Assembly (NCBI RefSeq): GCF_008831285.2
Contig: NC_045140.1
Coordinates: 28,901,526 to 28,965,525, forward strand
Origin: Nymphaea colorata
Lineage: Eukaryota; Streptophyta; Magnoliopsida; Nymphaeales; Nymphaeaceae
Length of the DNA: 64,000 nucleotides
Reading direction: 5' to 3'
Shown: positions 22,177 through 32,700 of the stretch, piece after piece
How the letters are laid out: each line of letters opens with the position of its first letter
Position numbering within the stretch: the stretch's first letter is position 1
Program-made: the position numbers and the translations under genes
Notes under the pieces: model-generated
Databases searched by the model: none
What the model saw: the letters and a program-made list of their open reading frames with translations, nothing else
What the model was told of the DNA's origin: nothing

Positions 22177-24765
22177 ATGAGGTGCACGTCTAGTAGAGCA
22201 GAAATGGACATAATCCTTAGCACCTACGAGAATGGCGTTTGCATTCGGAAAGATACGTTGATCCACGGACATACTTGGGACCAAGGCCCAAAGTGGACTT
22301 ATATCCAAGTAGGCAGTAACCCCGATTGCAACTTGAGGATCCGACACCCCAGCTTACAAGGGCGTCGTTTTGAGTTAGCCATAAATAAGGATACCCAAAA
22401 AGTGTGGATCACCAAAACCACTTACCCGAGTAGACTTCTTGTGGCTGGACACGAAGTGAAATATCAAGTTTGGGTGCCAATCTACCATGGAGATGTTATC
22501 GAAGTTGGTTTCTCGAGTCTTCGCTTCGTGTTAGAAGAAAGACTCATGCCTGTGACCAAGAAGCAAAAAGAATATCAATGGGAGTCTAACGACGAAGATG
22601 AGCAAGATGACCAAAGCACAAGGTCTCTTACGTGGGACGAAGTGCTCCAAAAGATTAATGTAATGCTCGACAGAATGGATCACAGAGAAGCAATGAGAAA
22701 TAAGACAACAACCAGCGATAATAGACGAGCTGAGCTTACTACAGAATCCGATACTGAAATGGACTCGTCTAGTGAGGATGAAAAGTCCTCCCCTTCTCCA
22801 AAGACGCCTAAGAAAATAGTGCCAAAAGAGTACAAATCAAAAAGTGAAGAAGAGACTTCGTCTGAATCCGAAGATGATACTAGCACCGATTCTTCAAGCG
22901 ATGAAGAGATAGAAGTGCCAAGTCGGGAGTGTGCCAATATCGGCCCCCTCAAGCCTTTAGAACGTGCAAAGACTAAGAATTCAGAAAAAGGGATACTTGG
23001 AGCCCCTCCTAGCGTTATCCCTAATAGCAGCACTAGTATCGCACCAAGAGATACTAAAGGCGTCCTTGGCCCAGCCAAAGCAATCAGTGCTATACGGCCT
23101 TTGGAGTGGGTTCAGCCTAGAACAACGAATGAGAACCAAGGGCCCAACCAGCAAAATGAATCGGCAAGACGAAGAAATACAAACCACTCCGTTGGCATCT
23201 ACGAAGGATTACTTCCCCTACCTCCCAAGACGACCGAACAAAAAGAATTGAGGGAAAGTAATAGAGCGTGTCCAAACTCAAACGAAGAGTGCTCATCTAG
23301 CCTAACACAAGCTGATAGTAGGGCGCCACCTCGTGAGGGCCAAACGCCTGAGGCAAGTCCCAAAATGAGGACGATGAAAAGCAAAGAAGATCTCTTCGCC
23401 CCCGCTTCACCTTTTAGATGGGCAGATGAGCCATGGAATCAAGAAACCCGTGAGCAAACAAAGATAGAAACCATGGAGCAGCCAGCCACGGGCAGCAAAG
23501 GGTTGTTACCACCTCCTAGCATCCTTAAGAATCAACCTAAGGAGGGTGGTATGGATCACGAGTTCTTTGAGTCTCCCAAAAGTGCACGAATGAAACTCCA
23601 GCAAGGGGCGACTCAAGAATTGGCAAGTCAAAACGCCAAGTTAAATAGAGCCCAAGACAAGAGACCCTCTCTTGTTCAGCGCCAAGAAGAAAAAGAGGTA
23701 GTTGCCGCCTCTAAGAGGAACAAAAAGGGCTCTAAACCCGGGTGTAAGCAAAGAACCAAACCGCTTAACATCTGGGAGCAGTTTGAAGAAGAGCTCCTAG
23801 CAGAAACAGACGGAATCCTCCCCAAGTCTGAAGAGGAAAGCGAAAATGTTGTTGAGGAACGTCATGGCCGGAAAGTGAAAGATATAGGAGCAGTCGGTGC
23901 TCAGTACACCGTGACCACCTTTGCCTCTTCCCAGCATCAGATACATCCTAGGAAGGGTGGTCGGCAACATGATTTACCTACTCTGGGAAACTATATAGAG
24001 AAACTCTACCCAGAGCGTTGGAGAGCATATCAATTTCCGGACTCTCCAAATTGTAGTCGGGAGTTTAGGGATCATCAAGACTCCCTTAACCAACACAGAC
24101 AAGGCTTATTACTAGGCCCCGACTATAGTAAGCGCGCAGCAGAAGTGCAGTGGCCAGTCCCAGTGAGCAGCAACACTTGGCAATCGCAGAACCATGGGCA
24201 GACCACCACACGGAAAGCGAGCTTAAGCGGAAGCAAACGGCTGCAAGGGCAGCAAAGGCTTCACATCGGGCAGCTGCCTAGAGATTACGGCCCCGGACGG
24301 ATATGTCAAGAAGCAACGAGTAAGACAACTCGGGTCTTCACTCGAGATTGCAAGAAAGGGCCGAGAGGAAGCTTCCTCAACCAGAGGAACTCCCTTGCCG
24401 TACTACCCCGAGATTATGGACCAAAAGAAAAACTTGTATGGGTAGCACGTGGAACTCAGACCCATCCTGTAAAAGGTAAAGCACGAGCTTGGGGACAAGC
24501 TCATTTTAAGGAGGATGGATCTGTTACGAGCCAAAAATCCAGCCAGCTTGTAAGGGCTGAACCAAGGACCAAGCCGGGTCCGACTAGGCTCGTAAGGGCT
24601 GGACGTGAGTCCAGCAAGGCAGCTAGGCCAGCCACGGAGGAATACTTACAGCTTGGAGTTCTTGCACGGGGCGGAGCGGGCGGAACAACAACGGCCAAGC
24701 GTGAGCGAAATTGGATTAAACCTCAAGGTGGCTTTGATCAGTTTTTAGGACTTTCCCAAACTTGA
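22177..24765 (+). CDS. FHA-domain-like protein, sole ORF of FHA-1 (862 aa)
   Basis: First ATG is 22177; the frame is open from an upstream TTG at 22144. Residues about 40-122 resemble a forkhead-associated domain: a strand with VGSNPDCNL (FHA norm is GR...CDI), PSLQGRRFEL (norm S-x-x-H-x-x-I), a central strand, RLLVAGHEV, then HGDVIEVGFSSLRFVLEE, which fits the closing GD-x-I-x-L-G...FxF strands. The usual phosphothreonine-contacting Arg and Asn are not seen, so binding may be altered. Then come an acidic Ser-rich tract (about residues 195-262) and a long charged, disordered-looking region with Lys/Arg clusters. Near the end, LPRDYGP and ARAWGQAHFKEDGSVTS resemble the CHR-2 pol end ([22 protein letters not shown]). 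The last 80 residues are coded by the 3' LTR. Function is unknown; a tethering or adaptor role is inference. Confidence 0.72.
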   Translation: MRCTSSRAEMDIILSTYENGVCIRKDTLIHGHTWDQGPKWTYIQVGSNPDCNLRIRHPSLQGRRFELAINKDTQKVWITKTTYPSRLLVAGHEVKYQVWVPIYHGDVIEVGFSSLRFVLEERLMPVTKKQKEYQWESNDEDEQDDQSTRSLTWDEVLQKINVMLDRMDHREAMRNKTTTSDNRRAELTTESDTEMDSSSEDEKSSPSPKTPKKIVPKEYKSKSEEETSSESEDDTSTDSSSDEEIEVPSRECANIGPLKPLERAKTKNSEKGILGAPPSVIPNSSTSIAPRDTKGVLGPAKAISAIRPLEWVQPRTTNENQGPNQQNESARRRNTNHSVGIYEGLLPLPPKTTEQKELRESNRACPNSNEECSSSLTQADSRAPPREGQTPEASPKMRTMKSKEDLFAPASPFRWADEPWNQETREQTKIETMEQPATGSKGLLPPPSILKNQPKEGGMDHEFFESPKSARMKLQQGATQELASQNAKLNRAQDKRPSLVQRQEEKEVVAASKRNKKGSKPGCKQRTKPLNIWEQFEEELLAETDGILPKSEEESENVVEERHGRKVKDIGAVGAQYTVTTFASSQHQIHPRKGGRQHDLPTLGNYIEKLYPERWRAYQFPDSPNCSREFRDHQDSLNQHRQGLLLGPDYSKRAAEVQWPVPVSSNTWQSQNHGQTTTRKASLSGSKRLQGQQRLHIGQLPRDYGPGRICQEATSKTTRVFTRDCKKGPRGSFLNQRNSLAVLPRDYGPKEKLVWVARGTQTHPVKGKARAWGQAHFKEDGSVTSQKSSQLVRAEPRTKPGPTRLVRAGRESSKAARPATEEYLQLGVLARGGAGGTTTAKRERNWIKPQGGFDQFLGLSQT
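24508..24521 (+). other. FHA-1 polypurine tract
   Basis: AAGGAGGATGGATC directly before the 3' LTR (TGTTACGAG). It is translated in frame as part of the FHA ORF, as the tract is in the chromovirus pol genes. Confidence 0.8.
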
Positions 24766-27700
24766 ATGGTCTAACCTATGATCGAGTCCTAATCCGAGTT
24801 CGCACGAGGTAGTCTAGGTTGAACCTAGGCAAAAGGGGGTTGAGCCGGTCCAAGCTCAACCATGCGCCCAAGCACGTGGATCCAAATGATCCACGGACCA
24901 TTTTAGTTGGACGGATAGCGCCCATTAGATTTGATTTATTTGAGCTCCGTTTTTAGATCCATTTGAATTCCGTTTTTTAATTGTTTCTTTAGTGAACCGG
25001 TTCGGAATGTGAACCAAGTTGCTTAGGAGATTATTTAAGTCTTTGATTTCATGTAATGAGTATGCTTTTGAATAATGAAAATGAATTGAGGAATTGTGTT
25101 GGGCGGAATGCCCTTTCTCTCTCTCGTACTACCCTTTGGCTCACCCCTCTCCCGCGGTGGTCTCCCTTCTCTCCTTGGTGTCCCTCCTCATCCATGGCGC
25201 AGCCTCTTCTCCTCCACTCGTCCTCATGGTGTCTCCCTAGCCTAACGTCATCTCTCTTGGCGTCATCTACCTTTTGAACCCCAAGGTGAAGATCTGCATC
25301 GTCTTCAGCCCTCTTGTCAACCGAAGGTCTCCCTCTTCCACTCGTCCTTGTTTTCTGGTTTCTTCCTCTCCCCCTCGACCTAAGGATCACGGCCTAAGGA
25401 TAGCATCAAGCTCCGGCGCGCGGCGTCTCCAACGGACCACGAAGAATACCCCATGAGCATTTTCTTGAAGCACGGTGCCTTCCTTCTCAAACACAAAGAA
25501 GGTTGTGAGGCTGTCTTCATCCCGGGAAGGCTGCAGCAACTTGGGCGACCTGGTAGCAGCAGCAAATGACATCAAGGTAGCGAGAAAAACAGGTTAGTAC
25601 GTAGAGAAAACAAGAAGAGTTGGTGAGCAACACGTTGCTCGGATTTGATATTGTATTCGGCTAAAAGGTGGATTTCACTCCCTCGGTGTACACCCGAGAG
25701 TTTGAGCTCTCAACCCACGGCTGAAAACAGCACCAAATTCTTGCTTACGCGTCTCAAGAACTCCTTGGCTTTCTTGAGTTCTTTCCCTCACGCTACGCGC
25801 GAAGGCTCCCCACGAGCGTCCTCAAAAAAGGGCCTCTTTGGTTACCTCCGTTTTTGGGCAAAACGGATGTACAAATCCAGCAAGCAAAAAGGGCTTGCAA
25901 AGTGCATCAAACGGTGTCAAAATAAAGAAAAGAATACAAAGAAGAAGACGCCCCATCAAGAGGAATCAAATAGTGAAAAACGAGCTTCATCCAGTTGATT
26001 AATCGCGTATTTTAGCCTTGGCCTGAATTCTGCAACTCCGATGGAATTTCTGTTGATTCTGGCCAGACTTTGGCCTATTTCTGGCGTGGACTAATCTGCC
26101 CCTGACCGTGGACAAGTTCAATTTCAGCTTAAGGGTATTCTGGTCCATTCCTTGGAGGAGCGCACTAGGGTAATCACCCTAGCCGCCGGTGCTCACTCGC
26201 ACGTCCTTGGCAGCCGATCTTCATTCTTTGGTAAGTTCCTTTTCCTTCTCTCGTTTGTTTGATCTTAGCCCTTAGATACGCCACGTGTCAGCATCCCCTT
26301 AGCCTCCCTAAATTACCTAGCCACCTGTCCTACCTTGTGCTCTCGTCCCAGCTGAAAAGATCTCCTCCAGCCTTCATCGCATCCCTACGTTTTAGAAAGT
26401 CCGAACCTTAGCGCAATCTCCACTCCGTTTTTGTTGACTTGCCTTTGTCAACCGAGAACCATCCCTAATCCCAGCCCTTGGTGTTGCCACGTGTCTGCCA
26501 TCCCACGACCTCCCAGATTAGCCCAGCCACCTGTCCTCCTTGATTGATCTCGTCCCAGCCGAGAATCATTCTTTAGCCCATCGTAATCCACCAAATCCGG
26601 TAGATTCCTCCTTGCCGCAATCCCCTTTCCAACTTCGTTGCCTTGTTTTTAGTCAACCAAGTCCAGCTTCTCATCTTAGCCATTGGTGTCACCATGTGTC
26701 ACAATCCTAGCCTACCCATCCTGCCACCTCACCAGCTGGTCTCTCCTCCCTTGTCGAGCAGCCTGCCCCACACGTCTTTCCCTTTTCCCTCGCATAATCC
26801 CTCCACCGTTTTTGTTGTCCCTCACTCGTATTTCCATTTTGGAGAAGACGTGAGATTGTGCCACCTCCTACTTCCCATATCATCTCCCTACCTTCACGTT
26901 AGAACTGTCCATCTCCATCTGCCACCTCCACCTCCAGCCTTGCCCTTGGCCCCCACACAAGATCCCCTTTTCCCTCGTGAAGCCTTACCGAATTCCTTAG
27001 CATCCTCACGCGGTTTCCCATTTTCCAAGTAGAGCCACCAAGGAACGCCACCTCCACCTTATCATACCCGATTCCCTTCCTTTTTGCTAGCACCCAACTC
27101 GTCTTACCTTAGTCCCTTGCCACCTCAAGCTTCCCCATCGTGACCCCACCTGAACCGAGCCAGCACCTCCCTTCCACCTAGCCAGCCCTTTCCTTGTAGG
27201 CCCCACTTGTTACACTTGTCACCTTAGGGAACCCTCCCTCCTAGCTCGCATCTCCCTTTCCCTTTCCCCACCGTCCCAAGTCCCTCTCGAGTTAGACTTC
27301 CCCTCTCGCCACCTCATGCTTCTCCCTTTAGTAATATCTAGCTTGACCTCTTAGCCCCCATCTTTCCCATTTTACCTTGTTCGTCCCCTTGGAGCCCGTT
27401 GAGAAGAAGAGAAAGATAGCTCGAGCATTCACGTTTACGACTTACCTTTTTGGCATTGGCCACGTGCCTTCCTCTCCTAACAAATTAGGAAGAGAGCCGA
27501 GCCAATTCCCTCCTTACTCTTAAGGAAGGAAATTGGTGTTCATTTCCTCATTTGCTAGCTTCTCTCTAGCAATCCTCTTAGCTCTAATTTCATTTTGGAA
27601 TTAGACGCTCCTTTTCCTCCTCTACCGTAGGAAGGAAGACCCACGTCAACCCTTACCATTTGGTAATTGACGTCCATCTCCCCTCATTCTTTCTTAGCTA

Positions 27701-29039
27701 GGTTGGCCGCCACCTGGCCACAACCCCCATAGGAACCTTTGACCAGATCAGTCAACACCCTTTAGGAAATCTTAGCCGAGTCCCTTCCTTGCTCCCCTTT
27801 AGTCAAACCCTTGACGCAACACCCCTTAGTCAACCTCTCTAGGTCGACCTCACCCATGTTGGTAACCTAAACCCTTAGCCTCCTTTCCTCCATTTCTGGA
27901 AAGTAGCCCTAGGTCCTAAGGCAGCCAAGGTCAACGCTGCCAAAGTGATTCGGACCCACCTCTTGCACGGCTAGACCCAAGCCGCCCCTTCCGCACGCAC
28001 CTCCATCATCTCTTAGTGTCTTGACTTGATTCAAGTCAACCCAACCGCATCTGAACCTAAGCCAGTCCTTAGTCAACCTGGTCCCAGCTGACCCTAAACC
28101 TTGACTTAACCCACCTAAGCCACAACCTAGCCACCCATCCATATCCGGACCTCCCCTGTAGCTAGGTCTGCCTGAGCTCTAGACCGAGCTCTTTCATCAT
28201 CCCATAGCTAGGTTCTCCCGGGTTCTAAACTGAACCCAGCCCTTCCGAAGGTCATCCCCATGCACAGCGGGACCCTTCCAGCTTCGGCCTTTCGCTTGCT
28301 GCCGCGCTCCCTTCACGGCCAGGCGGGCTTATCCCAGCAGTAGCTAGATACAAGCTGCTGCCTCTTGCTCACGGCCAGGAGGGCCGAATTCCAGCAACTC
28401 GTCCAGCGTCCCTAGCCGGCCCTTTGGAGACTTCCGGCGTCTATTCTACCTTGCTGCTCGGATCCAGCTGCAGCCCTCTTCCTCCGGAGTTCTTCCTCAC
28501 GGTTGCTGCATTGCCCGAGGTTGGGGATTCACCTCGTGGCCTTCTTGCTGAAAGCCAAGAATAGCTTGGCTGGTAACGCCCTCTCACTCCCTTGTAGTTT
28601 CGCAGGTCGGGTGCATTTGCTTTCGTATTTGCTTGAGCCGACTTCGGCCTTGGTTGATTCCAGCGGTACCTCGACGGCCCTTGGCCTAGACACGACCGCT
28701 AATCGACGAGCCTACCTAGGGTATTGGGTGTGGTTTGTTACGTATAGTTGTGGATTGTGTGGTTTGGATTGAGTGAGTTGCGAGAGTACTTTTGTATCGC
28801 GCACGCTTGTACGGCCTCACATCCCTCGTAGTTTTTTGTAGTAGGTTTTGACTTAGTTTGGTTTTTGGGATTACCCCTACTTGTTCATCACGTCCTATCG
28901 GGTTTGCGCCGGGGTCCTGTCCGGCCGGGTAGTTCCTTGTATTATTTGTTTAGGTTTTTGGTCTAGATTCCTCGAGGCGATCTTGGCAGTAGGACCTCGA
29001 CACTCGGGTTAGACGACCGCGGGTTTCGGGATTCTAACA
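24522..29039 (+). repeat. FHA-1 3' LTR
   Basis: 4518 bp, TGTTACGAG...TTCTAACA, uninterrupted and the best reference copy of this LTR. Its first 244 bases hold the end of the FHA ORF. Landmarks: TATA-like 25031-25039, candidate donor 26231, candidate acceptor 28597. Differences from the 5' LTR are scattered and include an 8-base deletion near 28763. Confidence 0.95.
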
Positions 29040-29269
29040 GCCCGGTCTTCCGCTGCTCGCGGACAGCGCCGGGAACACTAGGGATACAGAAGGCGAATTC
29101 GCGCGATACTTCAAAAATATTTAATATTTATGGTAGACCAAGTGATTTTCACGTTGGCCCTTTTTACGGGGGAGCCATCGCCCAAATCACCTATAGGTCA
29201 ACCACCAGCTCGGATCGACGGACTTGACACCTGGTAGGGTCTTGCCCGCGGCCGACCAAAGTCTGAAGC
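29040..29269. other. Unassigned DNA between FHA-1 and the right-hand nest
   Basis: About 230 bp that matches none of the LTR families here. It has an AT-rich core (AATATTTAATATTTATGG near 29130) between GC-rich flanks. No gene is supported. It may be the older sequence into which the elements inserted, or part of an element not otherwise visible. Confidence 0.5.
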
Positions 29270-29295
29270 TGTTAGGCCCACTCCTGCTAGGACTC
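29270..29295 (-). repeat. Possible 26-bp stub of another LTR
   Basis: TGTTAGGCCCACTCC begins like every LTR in the window (TGTTAGG) and is cut off by the LTR at 29296. Too short to be sure; chance is possible. Confidence 0.25.
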
Positions 29296-29747
29296 TATTA
29301 GGATCCCGAAACCCGCGGTCGTCTAACCTGTGTGTCGAGGTCCTACTGCCAAGATCGCCTCGAGGAATCTAGACCAAAAACCTAAACAAATAATACAAGG
29401 AACTACCCGGCCGGACAGGACCCCGGCGCAAACCCGATAGGACGTGATGAACAAGTAGGGGTAATCCCAAAAACCTAACTAAGTCAAAACCTACTACAAA
29501 AAACTACGAGGGATGTGACGCTGTTAGGATCCCGAAACCCGCGGTCGTCTAACCCGAGTGTCGAGGTCCTACTGCCAAGATCGCCTCGAGGAATCTAGAC
29601 CAAAAACCTAAACAAATAATACAAGGAACTACCCGGCCGGACAGGAACCCGGTGCAAACCCGATAGGACGTGATGAACAAGTAGGGGTAATCCCAAAAAC
29701 CTAACTAAGTCAAAACCTACTACAAAAAACTACGAGGGATGTGAGGC
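29296..29747 (-). repeat. Tandem 226-bp block from the LTR end (two copies, third continues as SOLO-2)
   Basis: 29296-29521 and 29522-29747 are both exactly 226 bp from the LTR edge to GAxGC; the third start at 29748 begins SOLO-2. Block 2 matches SOLO-2 at its beginning (GAGTGTCG) but matches block 1 further on (GGCCGGACAGG, GATAGGACGTG). That is a recombinant pattern. Confidence 0.8.
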
Positions 29748-32700
29748 TGTTAGGATCCCGAAACCCGCGGTCGTCTAACCCGAGTGTCGAGGTCCTACTG
29801 CCAAGATCGCCTCGAGGAATCTAGACCAAAAACCTAAACAAATAATACAAGGAACTACCCAGCCGGATAGGACCCCGGCGCAAACCCAATAGGATGTGAT
29901 GAACAAGTAGGGGTAATCCCAAAAACTTAACTAAGTCAAAACCTACTACAAAAAACTACGAGGGATGTGAGGCCGTACAAGCGTGCGCGATACAAAAGTA
30001 CTCTCGCAACTCACTCAATCCAAACCATCAAACCACACAATCCACAACTATACGTAAGAAACCACACCCAATACCCTAGGTAGGCTCGTCGATTAGCGGT
30101 CGTGTCTAGGCCAAGGGCCGTCGAGGTACCGCTGGAATGAACCAAGGCCGAAGCCGGGCTCAAGCAAATACGAAAGCAAATGCACCCGACCCGCGAAACT
30201 ACAAGGGAGTGAGAGGGCGTTACCAGCCAAGCTATTCTTGGCTTTCAGCAAGAAGGCCACGAGGTGAATCCCCAACCTCGGGCAATGCAGCAACCGTGAG
30301 GAAGAACTCCGGAGGAAGAGGGCTGCAGCTGGATCCGAGCAGCAAGGTAGAATCGACGCCGGAAGTCTCCAAAGGGCCGGCTAGGGACGCCGGACGAGTT
30401 GCTGGAATTCGGCCCTCCTGGCTGTGAGCAAGAGGCAGCAGCTTGTATCTAGCTACTACTGGGATAGGCCCGCCTGGCCGTGAAGGGAGCGCGGCTGCAA
30501 GCGAAAGGCCGAAGCTGGAAGGGTCCCGCTGTGCGTGGGGATGAACTTCGGAAGGGTTGGGTTCGGTTTAGAACCCGGGAGAACCTAGCTACGGGAAAAG
30601 ATAAGAGCTCGGTTTAGAGCTCGGGCAAACCTAGCTACGAGAGGATCCGGTAAGGGTGGCTGGCCAGGTCAAGGCTTAGGGTCAGCTGGGTCAAGGCGGA
30701 CTAAGGACTGGCTTAGGTTCAGATGCGGCTGGGTTGACTTGAATCAAGTCAAGACTCGAGTGGTGAGGTAGGTGCGTGCGGAAGGTGCGGCTTGGGGCTA
30801 GCCGTGCAAGAGGTGGGTTCTAGTCAATTATGACCGTAGGCTACTTTCCAGAGATAGAGGAAAGGAGGCTCAAGGACGAGGGTCACCAAATGGGAGAGGT
30901 CGACCTAGAGAGGTTGACTAAGGGGTGACGCGTTAAGGGTTTGACTAAAGGGGGAGCAAGGAAGGGACTTGGCTAAGACTTCCTAAAGGTGTAGACTGAT
31001 CTAGTCAAGCGTTCCTAAGGTGAGATGAGGCCAGGTGGCGACTTCCTAACTAAGATAGAGGGAGGTGAGAAGAACGTCAATTACCAAATGGTAAGGGTTG
31101 ACGTGGGATTTCCTTCCTAACGTTGAGGAGGGAAAGGGGCGTCTAATTTCCACAAGGGCAATTAGAGCTAAGAGGGTCGCTAGAGAGAGACTAGTGAATT
31201 AGGAAGGGATTCCAATTCCTTCCTAAGAATAAGGATTGAATTGGGCGATAAGTTCCTTTCCTATCTCGTAGGAAAGGGAGGAGGCGTGGCTCAAGCCAAA
31301 ATGGTAAGTATTCAACTTATGCGCGTATTCCTCTTCTCCTTTCTCCAACGGACACAAGGGTAAGCAAGGTCAAAGGTTGGATAGGGCAAGGACTCGTGGG
31401 TCAAAGGCTAACACAAAAGGAAAGCAGGAGGTGGCAAGGGCTGGGGTAAGCTACCAAAAGGGGAGGAGACGAGCTTGGGAAAGGAGGTTATACGAGGTGA
31501 GGGTTGACTCCAAGAATTGACAAGTGGTACGTGTGGGTCCTACCAAGAAGAGGTCTAGCTAGTTGGCGAGAGAAACTCACTCGGTTTGGGGAGGGTAATG
31601 ATGGGAGCTGGTGAGGTGGAGAGGAGCTAAGATGAGGACGAGATGGGTGCTAGCAAAAAGGAAGGGAATCGGGTAAGGGTAAGGTGGAGGTGGCACACTC
31701 TCACGGTTTCACCAAAAGGGGAAGATGCGTGAAAGTCAACAAAAACGGTAGAGGTATTAGACGATGGGGGAAAGGCAAACCGTGTGGGCCAGGCTGACTC
31801 GAGGGAGGAGGGACCAGCTGGTGAGGTGGCAGGGGAGGTAAGCTAGGATTAGGACACGTGGCAACACCAATGGTTAAGATGAGAAGCTGGACTTGGTTGA
31901 CTAAAATAAGGGAATTAAAAACGGAATGGGTTAACGAGGGAAGGGGATTTCGCTAACTCAATGGGATACGATGGGCTGTGGATTGCTTCTTTCGGCTGGA
32001 CAAGATCACAAGGTGGGACAGGTGGCTAGGTAAGTTAGGGAGGCTAAGGGGATGCTGACACGTGGTGTATCTAAGGGCTAAGATTAAACACCAAAAGAGA
32101 AGGAATAGGACTTACCAAATGAAGACCGGCGGCCAAGGGGGGTGCGAGCTTGCACCGGTGGCTAGGGTGTTGTCCCCTAGTGCGCTCCTCCAACTTTGAC
32201 CAGAATACCCTTGATTTGTAACTAAGCTTTTCCACGATCAGGGGCAAATTAGTCCACGCCGGAATTAGCCAAAAGCTGGCCGGAATCAACAGAAAGTTCA
32301 CCGGATTTGCTGAATTCAGGCCGAGGCTAGAACATGCGATTAATCAACCGGATGAAGCTCGTTTTTCACTATTTGATTCCTCTTGATGGGGCGTCTTCTT
32401 TTTTGTATTCTTTTCTCTGTTTTGACGCCTTTTGATGCACTTTACAAGCCCTTTTTGCTTGCTGGATTTGTGCATCCGTTTTGCCCAAAAACGGAGGCAA
32501 CCAAAGCGCTCTTGTGAGGACGCTCTTTGGAGACCTTCGTGCGTAGCGTGAGGGGAAGAACTTCAAGAATGCCAAGGAGTTCTTGAGACGCGTAAGCAAG
32601 AATTTGATGCTGTTTTCAGCCGTGGGATGAGCGCTCAAACTCTCAGGTGTACACCGAGGGAGTGAAGTCCTCCTTCTAGCCGAACACAATAACAAATCCG

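Larger units (their letters stand above)
1..29039 (+). mobile_element. FHA-1: non-autonomous LTR retrotransposon coding for an FHA-like protein (left end outside window)
   Basis: Order on the + strand: 5' LTR (remaining parts 1-43 and 16977-21293), PBS 21295-21307, leader, one long ORF 22177-24765, purine tract 24508-24521, 3' LTR 24522-29039. Positions 1-43 match the 3' LTR from about 24679, so roughly 150 bp of the 5' LTR lie left of the window. The interior is only 3228 bp and shows no gag, protease, RT, RNase H or integrase motif, so the element must rely on proteins supplied by another element. The 5' LTR is split by SOLO-1, which contains CHR-1. The base run after the 3' LTR (GCCCG, 29040-29044) should be the target duplication, but its partner is outside the window. 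Confidence 0.9.

Noticed and set aside
29296-29747. CRISPR-like array from evenly spaced repeats
   Set aside because: These are long LTR-edge blocks in tandem, not short repeats with unique spacers, and this is eukaryotic DNA.
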